This document shows positions 18,118 to 26,557 of a stretch of DNA of 42,855 nucleotides, in pieces. The notes below the pieces were generated by a model, which had not been told where the DNA came from, did not search any database, and was given only the letters and a program-made list of their open reading frames with translations. Numbering within the stretch: position 1 is the first letter of the stretch; each line of letters starts with the position of its first letter. The stretch is from Pseudomonadota bacterium. GTDB lineage: Bacteria; Pseudomonadota; Gammaproteobacteria; Steroidobacterales; Woeseiaceae. Both the position numbers and the translations under genes were made by a program. The stretch spans positions 1 to 42,855 of the forward strand of contig JADFNG010000012.1 of NCBI GenBank assembly GCA_022563505.1, in the 5' to 3' direction.

Positions 18118-19008
18118 ATGAAGTTGCGGCGTGACATTCTGGAAGAGCTGGTAGCTGGTTCAGCTGAACCGTTGCTGGTGGCTCGTATTGACAGCCCTGA
18201 CTGGCCAGTGGTGCTGAACAATGGTGCATTTGCGGCGATTGCGAGCGACTCCAAGTCGCTCGGGAAGCCGCTTGCCGATGTTGTCGAAGCGCTGGCAGGG
18301 CGGGAATTGGCATTGGAGGTTAGTGAAACCATTCGTTCCGGGCAGGCAGCGTCCATCCCGGTCGAGCTGCGGGGCAAGGAGTATTTGCTATCTCTTATGC
18401 CGCTTGCGGATAAGGCCAGCGGCAATGCGGATGCGGGGCAGTTTTATGCGGTCTACTGGCGCATCGCCGGTGGCCATGGGGCTTCTTTGGGCGACCAGGA
18501 AGCGCGCCAGGCATTGCTCAAGGCCAAGCGCCGTATTCGCGACCTGTCCCGTGATGATCCCGTCACTGGTCTCCTGAATACTGCCGCTTTCAAGGATGTG
18601 CTGGCCCACGATTTTTCGGTTGCGATGCGGGAAAAAACGACCCTGGCCCTGGTGGCTTTCTCCCTGGACCATTTTGACGATTACCTGCATGTGTTCGGTC
18701 GTCATGCCGCGGACTCCTGTTTGCGGCGCGCGAGTCAGGCTGTTCGCCGTTGTTTGCGTCGTGCGAGCGATGTTGCGGCCCTTGTCAAAGGCGGGCACGG
18801 CGATAGTCTTGTGGTCTTGTCGCATGCGTCCGATGAGACGAAAGTGCGTGAATTTGCCACGCGTATCGGTGTGGCGGTGCGGGAACTCGGACTGCACCAT
18901 CCACGCTCACCCACATCCAAATACGTCACAGTCTCATTCAAAATTTCAATGCTGCAGGCCGGCGACGGTGGTGTTGATGCTGAGGAATTCTTGCAGCGCG
19001 TGTTATAG
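18118..19008 (+). CDS. PAS-like/degenerate GGDEF domain protein
   Basis: A 296-residue protein. The N-terminal part (about 1-120) looks like a PAS-type sensor (EPLLVARIDSPDWPVVLNNGAFAAI). A short linker helix leads to a diguanylate cyclase-like fold from about 145: DDPVTGLLNTAAFKDVL, then FSLDHFDDYLHVFGRHAADS. At the place of GGDEF it has GHGDS (in KGGHGDSLVVLS). The signature residues for catalysis are therefore not conserved, so it is probably not an active cyclase; it could bind nucleotide or act by protein contact. An extended -10 box TGGTATTTT lies at 18082-18090. Start ATG 18118 (or GTG 18115). It converges on csiV, one base apart. Confidence 0.72.
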   Translation: MKLRRDILEELVAGSAEPLLVARIDSPDWPVVLNNGAFAAIASDSKSLGKPLADVVEALAGRELALEVSETIRSGQAASIPVELRGKEYLLSLMPLADKASGNADAGQFYAVYWRIAGGHGASLGDQEARQALLKAKRRIRDLSRDDPVTGLLNTAAFKDVLAHDFSVAMREKTTLALVAFSLDHFDDYLHVFGRHAADSCLRRASQAVRRCLRRASDVAALVKGGHGDSLVVLSHASDETKVREFATRIGVAVRELGLHHPRSPTSKYVTVSFKISMLQAGDGGVDAEEFLQRVL

Positions 19009-19009
19009 G

Positions 19010-19957
19010 CTAATTCGTTGCATCCAGTACGACTGGCGCGGCTTCAAAGTCGATTTCCTCGTCTTCCTCCGGCACCTCGTAACGAGTGACCTTTGCCAGC
19101 ACGCCAAACTTCGGGTGGTCAAAATACCGAATATCCCCGTTCTTCATGATACGGTTTTCAATGATTCGATAGTGCAGGGCGGGCGCCAGGATGTCGGCAT
19201 ATATCAGGTAGCCGAAAGCGTCGATATAACCCCGCTCGAAGCCTGAAGTGGCTGCCGGCAGGATGGGTTCTTGTGTTGCGGTCGACTCCCCATCCATCGA
19301 AATGTCGATGACGAGGTGCAGGAATCGGCTGAGATACAACTTCAGATTGCCATCGAATTTCAGCGGTAAGTTGCCCAGCCGGCGCAGGCGAATCAACGGA
19401 GTTTCCTCTTCGGCCAGTGTCGCTTGTGTCCAGCCGGCCCACATTACCGGCTGGTAGGCATCAAGCAAGAGCAGTTCTTCGTGAATTTCCGTCATCGTCA
19501 GCTCGTCCGGCATCAGTATCTTCAGGTCGATGCGATCGCTGGCAATCAGTTCAACGAGTTCTTCATCTTCAAATTCGACCAGAAAATCGCCGTATTCCGG
19601 CACCGAATCCGCAACGGCGCCCTCTCCGGGCATGAACACGGATTGCGTCTCCTCTTGCACCTCCGCGAGGGTCGCTGCAGCTTCCATCGGCTCATCGACC
19701 GCCGAGGGAAGAAAAATTTCGCTACCTGATGACACGTTGTCCGCATAGGAAAAGACAATGATTTCCACGCTGTAGCGCGGTAATTCTTCTTCGGGCGCTG
19801 GCGTATCAGCGCTCGGCAGGGGGGCTGTTTGCTGTGCGCCAGCCGCCATCGCCAGGCAAGAAATCCCCACAAGAACCGTTGCCACGCGCCAAGAACTCAC
19901 TGCCCTGTGCGGGTTGTTCGGTTGCTCTTCAAGCCTGCCAGGTGACATCCAATGCAC
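19010..19957 (-). CDS. csiV: CsiV-family peptidoglycan-binding/envelope protein
   Basis: A 315-residue exported protein with an N-terminal hydrophobic segment (VATVLVGISCLAMAAGAQQ, about 25-43), then RYSVEIIVFSYADN, the start of the CsiV domain, and a long acidic middle. It ends with the conserved HYRIIENRIMKNGDIRYFDH and PKFGVLAKVTRYE. CsiV was described in Acinetobacter as needed for chlorhexidine tolerance through cell-wall synthesis and as a peptidoglycan-binding protein. It lies six bases downstream of mfd on the same strand, a linkage seen widely in gammaproteobacteria. The extra N-terminal residues before the signal segment could mean a later start. Confidence 0.8.
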   Translation of the reverse strand: MHWMSPGRLEEQPNNPHRAVSSWRVATVLVGISCLAMAAGAQQTAPLPSADTPAPEEELPRYSVEIIVFSYADNVSSGSEIFLPSAVDEPMEAAATLAEVQEETQSVFMPGEGAVADSVPEYGDFLVEFEDEELVELIASDRIDLKILMPDELTMTEIHEELLLLDAYQPVMWAGWTQATLAEEETPLIRLRRLGNLPLKFDGNLKLYLSRFLHLVIDISMDGESTATQEPILPAATSGFERGYIDAFGYLIYADILAPALHYRIIENRIMKNGDIRYFDHPKFGVLAKVTRYEVPEEDEEIDFEAAPVVLDATN

Positions 19958-19963
19958 TCCAAA

Positions 19964-22900
19964 TTACGCGGCCGGTGTCTGCGATGACCCGCTATCCGGA
20001 GTCAGCACATCCAGTAATCGTTCGACTTGCCGAAATCGAGAGTCGCAATCGCTCAGGTCGAGCTGAAACTGTAGCCGATGTGCGCCTTTCATGCGATACG
20101 TTCGTCCTTCATTGTGGATAAGTTTGCTCACAGTGAGCGGATCGACCTGCGGTTTTTCATTAAAGCGCACATAGCCACCGTCGCCGGCAGCGTCTATTTT
20201 CTCGATGCCCAGCGCCGCCGCCTTAAGCTTGATGGCGGCAATTCGCATGAGATTTCCGGCCGCTTCCGGCAGCAGGCCAAACCGGTCAATCAACTCGACC
20301 TGCATGTCGCGCAGTTCCTGCCTGGATTTTGCGCTGGCAATTCGCTTGTAGAGAATGAGTCTCAAGTGGACATCCGGCACGTAGTCTTCGGGTAGCAAGA
20401 CGGGCATATGCAGATTGATGTCGACACCGGCGTTGAGCGGCTTGTCGAGCTGCGGATCGCTCCCTGCTTTCATTGCCTCGACCGTCCGGGTGAGCAGTTC
20501 CGTGTACAGGGCAAAACCGATTTCCTGAATCTGGCCGCTCTGGGTATCGCCCAGAAGTTCGCCGGCACCGCGAATCTCCAGGTCGTGGGTCGCCAGCGTG
20601 AATCCCGCGCCCAGCTCTTCGAGGGAGTCGATCGCTTCGAGTCGTTTGATCGCATCCGCGGTCATTGCTGCACGGGGGGGTACCACCAGGTAGGCGTATG
20701 CGCGGTGATGCGAGCGGCCGACACGGCCGCGCAACTGATGCAATTGTGCGAGTCCGAATCGATCGGCCCCGTTGATGATAATCGTGTTGGCTGTTGGCAC
20801 ATCGATGCCGCTCTCAATAATTGTCGTGCACAGCAGGACGTTGAAGCGGCGGTGATAGAAATCGAGCATGACCGCTTCAAGTTCGCGTTCCGGCATTTGT
20901 CCGTGACCGACACGGATATTGGCCTCGGGAACCAGCGTCGCAAGTCGCTCGCCCATGCGGCCGATGTCCTTGACACGATTGTGTATGAAGTAGACCTGGC
21001 CGCCCCGTTTGATTTCGCGCAGGCAGGCCTCCCGAATCATCGCGTCGCTCCACTGGCTGACAAAGGTTTTCACGGCCAGTCGTTCAGGGGGCGGCGTGGT
21101 AATGAGTGACATCTCACGAATACCACCCAGTGCCATGTTCAATGTTCTTGGAATGGGCGTTGCGGTCAGTGTCAGCACATCGATTTCACTCTTGAGTGAC
21201 TTGATCGCTTCCTTGTGTCGCACACCAAAGCGATGTTCTTCATCGATGATGATGAGTCCAAGATCGCGGAAATCCTTGACGTATTGCAACAATCGGTGGG
21301 TACCGATCACAACGTCGACCGTGCCGCGGCGCATTTCCCGGACAACGTCCAGAACCTCACCGCGTGAGCGAAAGCGTGAAATCACCTCAATGTTGACGGG
21401 CCAGTCCGCGAAGCGGTCCTGAAACGTCTGGCCGTGCTGTTGTGCCAGCAGGGTGGTGGGAACCAGTATCGCGACCTGCTTGCCACCATGTACGGCAACG
21501 AAGGTAGCTCGCAAGGCGACTTCCGTCTTGCCGAAACCGACGTCGCCACAAACGAGTCGATCCATGGGCTGGTCGGACGCAAGATCGTGCAGCACTTCCT
21601 TAATGGTTCGGGCCTGGTCTTCGGTCGGTTCGAACGGGAAGCCGTCCTCGAATGCCCGGTATTCCGCTTCCGGCCAGCGAAAGGGATGTCCGCGCCTTGC
21701 CGCCCGTCTTGCGTAGATGTCCAGCAGTTCAGCGGCGACGTCACGAATCTTCTCGATCGCCCGGCGCTTGGCCCTGGCCCACTGATCGCTGCCGAGTCGG
21801 TGCAGCGGGGCATTTTCCGGTGATGCGCCCGTGTATCGCGAGATCAGGTCGAGTGCGTGTACGGGCACGTACAACTTGGCGTTATCTGCGTATTCGAGGT
21901 GCAGGAACTCGCCGGTGACGCCACCGGCCTCGAGTGTGATCAGCCCAAGATATCGACCGACGCCGTATTCTTCATGCACCACCGGTGATCCGACCTGAAG
22001 GTCGTTGAGTTGCCGGATAATGGTTTCAGGATCGCGTTCCGCGCGCCGCCGCCGGCTGCGTTGCTGCGGCTTGTTACCGAACAGCTGGTGTTCGGAAATG
22101 ATGGCCAGGTGCGCATCCGGCAACAGCACGCCGTCTTCAATCGGGGCGACAGCGACACCGATCTGGTGCGTCGAATCAAGAAAGTCCTGCCAGCGTTCAA
22201 TGCGTTCGATATCCAGCCCATGTCCGCGCAAGAAATCGAGCACACTTTCTCGTCGTCCCGGCGAATCGGCGCTGAAGAGCACTCTGCCGTCGAATTCCTG
22301 CAGAAAGCGCATTAACGCAGCGGAAGCCTCTTCGTAGCGGCTTTCTATCCTGAGAGCAGGTGGCACCCGGGTCGTGGCGTTAAAGACCTCAGCGCCATCG
22401 GGCAGCGTATGGGCGCTGTATGCAACCCGTCGAAACGCAGCGATCTGGCGTTGCAGCTGCTGCGGTTCAACGAAACTCTCCGCAGGCTTGAGAATGGGGC
22501 GTTCTGTATCATGCTGCAGGCTCTCGTAGCGTTCTTCGACAGCCGCCCAGGCGTTGTCGAGGAGGTCTTGCAAATCCGCCGGAACCAGCAATACCGAATC
22601 GGCTGGGCAGTAGTCGAGCAGGGTCGCTGTTTCCTCAAAGAACAGCGGCAGGTAGTATTCAATGCCACCGTGAGCAATGCCGTTCGAGATGTCACTGTAG
22701 ACCCGGGATTTACTCGCTTGCCCTTCGAATCGTTCCCGGTATCGCCGTCGAAACAGGCGAATAGCATCCTCATCGAGCGGGATTTCTCGTGCCGGCAGGA
22801 TATTAAGTGAGGTGACGGTAGCGTCCGATAGCTGCGACTCCGGATCAAAATATCGCAACGACTCAATTTCATCGTCGAAAAAATCGATCCGGATGGGCTG

Positions 22901-23437
22901 CCCGGAACCCATCGGGAATATATCCAGCAGCGCCCCCCGAACGGCGAATTCACCGTGTTCCCCGACGAGCGGAACGCGCAGATAGCCGGCCGCAGCCAGT
23001 GAGTCCACGAACTCCTCACGATCCAGCGTCTGGCCAGTGTGGAGATTGAGCGTGCGTGCTGCGATGTAATTTCGCGGTGGCATGCGCTGCAGCAGCGTCG
23101 GTGCCGAGACAATCACAATGCCGCTCTTCTGCGTGGGCAGGGCGCTCAAAACAGACAATCGTTGCGAGACGATATCCTGGTGGGGCGAAAAGTTATCGTA
23201 GGGGAGTGTTTCCCATTCGACGAAATGCGAGATATCGCAACCATCGCCGGCGAAATAACGAATCTCTGCTTCTATCTGATCGGCTTGTCTGGGCTCCGGA
23301 GCGAGTACGATCAGCGGCCGTTTCGAACTGCGCCAAAGATCCACGGCCGCGAGGGCGGCGCTGGCGCCAATCAGGCGTCCGATTGATGTGATTTTCCCGC
23401 TCAGTGGTGGCGGGATCAGTAGGGGTGCGCGAATCAC
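19964..23437 (-). CDS. mfd: Transcription-repair coupling factor Mfd
   Basis: A 1157-residue protein, the normal length. The N-terminal UvrB-homology region (about 1-340) binds UvrA. The RNA polymerase-interacting domain includes GSPVVHEEYGVGRYLGL near 480. The SF2 translocase motifs are VCGDVGFGKTEVALRATF (Walker A), IIDEEHRFGVR (DEEH box) and LTATPIPRTLNMALGG. The RecG-like helicase C part and C-terminal TRCF domain follow. It removes RNA polymerase stalled at lesions and recruits the Uvr system. The start is GTG 23437; other starts would cut the MIRAPLLIPP N-terminus. csiV follows directly. Confidence 0.98.
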   Translation of the reverse strand: MIRAPLLIPPPLSGKITSIGRLIGASAALAAVDLWRSSKRPLIVLAPEPRQADQIEAEIRYFAGDGCDISHFVEWETLPYDNFSPHQDIVSQRLSVLSALPTQKSGIVIVSAPTLLQRMPPRNYIAARTLNLHTGQTLDREEFVDSLAAAGYLRVPLVGEHGEFAVRGALLDIFPMGSGQPIRIDFFDDEIESLRYFDPESQLSDATVTSLNILPAREIPLDEDAIRLFRRRYRERFEGQASKSRVYSDISNGIAHGGIEYYLPLFFEETATLLDYCPADSVLLVPADLQDLLDNAWAAVEERYESLQHDTERPILKPAESFVEPQQLQRQIAAFRRVAYSAHTLPDGAEVFNATTRVPPALRIESRYEEASAALMRFLQEFDGRVLFSADSPGRRESVLDFLRGHGLDIERIERWQDFLDSTHQIGVAVAPIEDGVLLPDAHLAIISEHQLFGNKPQQRSRRRRAERDPETIIRQLNDLQVGSPVVHEEYGVGRYLGLITLEAGGVTGEFLHLEYADNAKLYVPVHALDLISRYTGASPENAPLHRLGSDQWARAKRRAIEKIRDVAAELLDIYARRAARRGHPFRWPEAEYRAFEDGFPFEPTEDQARTIKEVLHDLASDQPMDRLVCGDVGFGKTEVALRATFVAVHGGKQVAILVPTTLLAQQHGQTFQDRFADWPVNIEVISRFRSRGEVLDVVREMRRGTVDVVIGTHRLLQYVKDFRDLGLIIIDEEHRFGVRHKEAIKSLKSEIDVLTLTATPIPRTLNMALGGIREMSLITTPPPERLAVKTFVSQWSDAMIREACLREIKRGGQVYFIHNRVKDIGRMGERLATLVPEANIRVGHGQMPERELEAVMLDFYHRRFNVLLCTTIIESGIDVPTANTIIINGADRFGLAQLHQLRGRVGRSHHRAYAYLVVPPRAAMTADAIKRLEAIDSLEELGAGFTLATHDLEIRGAGELLGDTQSGQIQEIGFALYTELLTRTVEAMKAGSDPQLDKPLNAGVDINLHMPVLLPEDYVPDVHLRLILYKRIASAKSRQELRDMQVELIDRFGLLPEAAGNLMRIAAIKLKAAALGIEKIDAAGDGGYVRFNEKPQVDPLTVSKLIHNEGRTYRMKGAHRLQFQLDLSDCDSRFRQVERLLDVLTPDSGSSQTPAA

Positions 23438-23516
23438 AGGGTTTGCCGGCGGAAATTCAGCCGACGATTATGGCACAAGCGCGGCAGCCGCGCTGCCGCG
23501 AAATGCTAACGTAAAA

Positions 23517-23801
23517 CTACCGTTTTGTGACGGCGTGAATGACTCGGTCGTATTCGAAAAACACCACGAAATTTGCGTATTCCCAACGCGCGATCGGAGG
23601 CTCGCCGACCGCAGCCTGGCTTGATTGCGGGTTGCCGTATTCTGCTTCGACGTTCGTCTGGCTCATGCCGCGTGTAGGTTTGCCCGCTTGTTCGAATCGT
23701 GCGGCGTTTTCTGCAGCACCCATTTGCAGTGTCTCGGCGTGGGCAAAAGTCGTGCACGCTGAGGCGACGGCAACAAGGACGAAGGCTTTAAACTTGGACA
23801 T
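23517..23801 (-). CDS. Small exported BamE/SmpA-like protein
   Basis: A 94-residue protein. It has a signal peptide (VLVAVASACTTFAHA, cleavage likely before ETLQMG). The mature domain pattern is RGMSQTNVEAEYGNPQS, then PPIARWEYANFVVFFEYDRV, then IHAV. This G-M-x-x-x-x-V-x-x-x-Y-G-x-P followed by W-x-Y and hydrophobic strands is the BamE/OmlA two-helix, three-strand fold pattern. It lacks a lipobox, so it is probably soluble in the periplasm. Function is unknown; the fold suggests protein binding at the envelope. A strong ribosome site GGAGAG (23808-23813) precedes its ATG. It ends 79 bases upstream of mfd on the same strand, so the two may be cotranscribed. Confidence 0.72.
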   Translation of the reverse strand: MSKFKAFVLVAVASACTTFAHAETLQMGAAENAARFEQAGKPTRGMSQTNVEAEYGNPQSSQAAVGEPPIARWEYANFVVFFEYDRVIHAVTKR

Positions 23802-23829
23802 CGAATTCTCTCCACTTCATTACTCGGCG

Positions 23830-23838
23830 ACTATAGCA
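23830..23838 (-). promoter_or_regulatory. Extended -10 promoter element for the BamE-like gene
   Basis: Read on the minus strand, TGCTATAGT is an almost perfect extended -10 box (TGnTATAAT), 28 bases before the start codon at 23801. No good -35 box is needed with this class, and none is clear (TGGCAG is 15 bases away). RNA would begin near 23823. Confidence 0.5.
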
Positions 23839-23906
23839 CCCGCCAGCAGGCTGCCACTATCTGCCGGCAAGGAAAGTGTGACTGGCATCACACTCCCCGC
23901 AATCCA

Positions 23907-24027
23907 GTGACAGTGAGCCTATTTAATTCATGTTTAATTCGGTGACAGTGAGCCTATTTAATTCATGCTTCCGTTCCGGTCGGCACATTAAATAGGCTCA
24001 CTGTCACCGAATTAAACATGAATTAAA
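23907..24027. repeat. REP/MITE-like element with perfect 41-bp inverted arms
   Basis: Arms at 23922-23962 and 23987-24027 are exact reverse complements over 41 bases, separated by 24 bases. The core GTGACAGTGAGCCTATTTAA also occurs directly repeated 35 bases earlier (23907-23932 against 23942-23967, 26 identical bases), so there are three copies: two direct and one inverted. No open frame is present. The structure would fold as a long hairpin and resembles non-autonomous palindromic elements mobilised by REP-associated (RAYT) transposases; no transposase is in the window. It ends 25 bases before the lolC start. Confidence 0.85.
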
Positions 24028-24051
24028 ATACAGGGTATCGAATATGCTTTA

Positions 24052-25305
24052 ATGCGCCCGATGATCAATGCTGTCGAACTCTTTATCGGGCTGCGCTATC
24101 TGCGTGCCAAGCGTCGCACCCGCTTCGTTTCCTTTATCAGCGGCATCTCGCTGGCCGGTATTGCGCTCGGCGTTGCAGCACTGATTGTCATTCTCTCCGT
24201 CATGAATGGATTCGAGGGCGAATTGCGCAGCCGCTTGCTGAGCATGACCGCGCACGGCTACCTGACCGGTGAAGACGGCTCTGTCTCTGACTGGCGGTCG
24301 CTGCGCGATACCATGCTCGCGGAGGAAGGCCTCGTTGCCGCTGCACCGTATGTGGCGATTGAAGGCATGGTGCGGACAGGGCGAGGTCTCCGCGGCGTCC
24401 TCGTCAATGGTATTTCTCCCGAATTTGAGAAGGCTGTATTGGGCCGCACGATTAACTTTGTTGTCGGTGATCTGGATGTGCTGCAAGCGGGCTCAAACAG
24501 TATTGTGCTGGGTCGACTGCTGGCCCTGGATCTGAACGTGCACATCGGTGATGGCGTCGTGCTGCTGATGCCACGACCGGCGGCCGGTGGAACCCTGCAA
24601 CCGGTGCTTGAACGATTTATTGTGCGCGGCGTTTTTGAGGCCGGCGTGCAGAATCACGACGCGTCGCTCGCACTCGTGCATATAGACGATGCCGCTCGCA
24701 TGATGTCGTTCGATGATGAAGTGACGGCGGTACGATTCCTCGCAGCAGATGTGATGGCTGCCCCGGTCATCGCGGGCAGACTGCAGGAGAAACTGGGTGA
24801 CGATTTCCGTGCCAGCGACTGGACGATTGAGAACGCGAGCTATTTTCGTGCCATACGTATTGAGAAAATGATGATGTCGCTGCTCCTGTCGCTGATCATT
24901 GGTGTTGCAGCGTTCAACATTGTTGCCAGTCTGGTCATGGTGGTTACGGACAAGACCGGCGACATCGCAATTTTGCGCACACTCGGCATGGGACCCAATG
25001 GGGTCATTCGCATATTCTTTGTTCAAGGCGTCATCATCGGCTGGCTCGGTGTTTTTCTTGGCGTTGTTACGGGCATTGTGCTTGCCATCAATGTTCCCGT
25101 GCTGGTGCCGGCGCTGGAACAGTTTTTCGGTTTTCAGATTATGCCGGGTGATGTGTATTACGTGACGCGCATCCCCTCCATTCTTGAGGCAGAAGACGTC
25201 ACGATTATCGCCGTCGCTGCATTTATTCTGACATCATTGGCCACCCTGTATCCTGCGCGCCGTGCCGCGCTGGTGGACCCGGCCATCGCCTTGCGATACG
25301 AGTAG
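24052..25305 (+). CDS. lolC: Lipoprotein-releasing ABC transporter permease, first copy (LolC/LolE type)
   Basis: A 417-residue FtsX-type permease. It has one N-terminal helix (GISLAGIALGVAALIVILSV), a large periplasmic domain (about 50-275) and three C-terminal helices. The family patterns LFIGLRYLRAKRR, LSVMNGFEGELRSR and YPARRAALVDPAIALRYE are present. With its partner and LolD it extracts lipoproteins from the inner membrane and hands them to LolA. Its periplasmic part (AAAPYVAIEGMV) looks somewhat like LolE, so C versus E naming is uncertain. The start may be ATG 24052 or 24061; neither has a ribosome-binding sequence, and a -10-like TATGCT lies at 24043-24048. The palindromic element at 23922-24027 lies directly upstream. 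Confidence 0.9.
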   Translation: MRPMINAVELFIGLRYLRAKRRTRFVSFISGISLAGIALGVAALIVILSVMNGFEGELRSRLLSMTAHGYLTGEDGSVSDWRSLRDTMLAEEGLVAAAPYVAIEGMVRTGRGLRGVLVNGISPEFEKAVLGRTINFVVGDLDVLQAGSNSIVLGRLLALDLNVHIGDGVVLLMPRPAAGGTLQPVLERFIVRGVFEAGVQNHDASLALVHIDDAARMMSFDDEVTAVRFLAADVMAAPVIAGRLQEKLGDDFRASDWTIENASYFRAIRIEKMMMSLLLSLIIGVAAFNIVASLVMVVTDKTGDIAILRTLGMGPNGVIRIFFVQGVIIGWLGVFLGVVTGIVLAINVPVLVPALEQFFGFQIMPGDVYYVTRIPSILEAEDVTIIAVAAFILTSLATLYPARRAALVDPAIALRYE

Positions 25306-25309
25306 ACCG

Positions 25310-26557
25310 ATGCCAGGTCACTACGAATTCTGGGTGGGGAGGCGTTACGTCCGGTCGAAGAGCGGCAATGGCTTCGTGTCCCTCATATCGGCGATATCCA
25401 TGCTGGGCATTGCCATCGCTGTTGCCGTGCTCATCATCGTTCTGTCCGTCGTCAACGGCTTCGAGCGAGAGCTCAAAGACCGCCTGCTCGCCATGTCGGC
25501 GCATGCCACGATCGAAAGTCCGGATGGTGCGTTGAGTGACTGGTCCACGCACATCCAGGTGGCGGTCGAAAACGAGCGTGTCAATGCCGCGGCACCGTAT
25601 GTCGATGGACAGGGTTTGCTCGTACTCGGTGAGCGTTTGAGTGGTGCACAACTGCGCGGCATTGAGCCGGCTCTCGAAGACAAAGTCTCCGGGATCGTTG
25701 ACGTCATCACGGACGGTGATCTGTATACGCTCAAAGCAGGTGGGTTCAATATCGTGCTCGGCGTTGAGCTTGCGAAAGAGTTGCGGGCATCAATCGGCGA
25801 CAAACTCACGGTGACGCTCGCCGAGGGCATTGTGACACCGGCCGGCATCATGCCCCGCAACAAACGATTTACCGTCAGCGGTATCTATCGCGTCGGCATG
25901 TATGAATTCGATCGTCGACTCGCCTTCATCAATCTCGGTGATGCACAACGCCTGTTTCGCATGGGTGACAGTGTCAGCGGTGTTCGCCTTGCAGTAACCG
26001 ATATTTTCAGTGCCGCCGAAATTGTCAGGGAAGTGGCACTTGACGCCGGTGGTGGTGTTCTCGTCAGCGACTGGACGCGTCGCCATGTCAATTTCTTCCG
26101 CTCCATCCAGATCACAAAATCCATCCTGTTCGTCATCCTGTTGCTGGTGGTCGCGGTTGCGGCCTTCAATATCGTATCGACACTGGTCATGGTGGTTAAG
26201 GACAAGCAAGCGGATATCGCCATCATGCGCACAGTGGGAGCGCGACCCTTGAGCATAATGAAAATATTCGTCATACAAGGCAGTATCATTGGCGTGATCG
26301 GTACCTTTCTCGGACTCGTATTCGGTGTGCTCTTTGCCTTGAATCTTGAGACCATTGTCGGCGCCGTCGAAACCATTTTTAGCATCAAGTTTCTTGCCGC
26401 CGATGTCTATTTTATCAGTGACCTGCCGGCAGAATTACGTCTTGGAGATGTTGTGACGATCTGTACCATTGCCATGCTGCTGGCCTGTTTGTCCACTTTG
26501 TATCCCGCCTGGCGTGGTGCGCGCATGCTGCCCGCGGAGGCATTGCGCTATGAGTGA
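25310..26557 (+). CDS. lolE: Lipoprotein-releasing ABC transporter permease, second copy (LolC/LolE type)
   Basis: A 415-residue paralogue of the preceding gene with the same layout: helix MLGIAIAVAVLIIVLSVVNG, periplasmic domain, and three C-terminal helices starting near VILLLVVAVAAFNIVS. It shares GFERELKDRLLAMSAH and ends in YPAWRGARMLPAEALRYE. Features of both E. coli proteins are mixed (GDSVSGVRLAVTDIF is LolE-like; the C-terminus is LolC-like), so the symbol is by position. It starts at ATG 25310, four bases after the first permease, and overlaps lolD by eight bases. Having two different permeases means a C/E heterodimer rather than the single-permease LolF arrangement. Confidence 0.88.
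   Translation: MPGHYEFWVGRRYVRSKSGNGFVSLISAISMLGIAIAVAVLIIVLSVVNGFERELKDRLLAMSAHATIESPDGALSDWSTHIQVAVENERVNAAAPYVDGQGLLVLGERLSGAQLRGIEPALEDKVSGIVDVITDGDLYTLKAGGFNIVLGVELAKELRASIGDKLTVTLAEGIVTPAGIMPRNKRFTVSGIYRVGMYEFDRRLAFINLGDAQRLFRMGDSVSGVRLAVTDIFSAAEIVREVALDAGGGVLVSDWTRRHVNFFRSIQITKSILFVILLLVVAVAAFNIVSTLVMVVKDKQADIAIMRTVGARPLSIMKIFVIQGSIIGVIGTFLGLVFGVLFALNLETIVGAVETIFSIKFLAADVYFISDLPAELRLGDVVTICTIAMLLACLSTLYPAWRGARMLPAEALRYE

Noticed and set aside
23685-23705. GTTCGAATC-like string resembling a tRNA T-loop
   Set aside because: No acceptor or anticodon stems around it; it lies within the BamE-like coding sequence.
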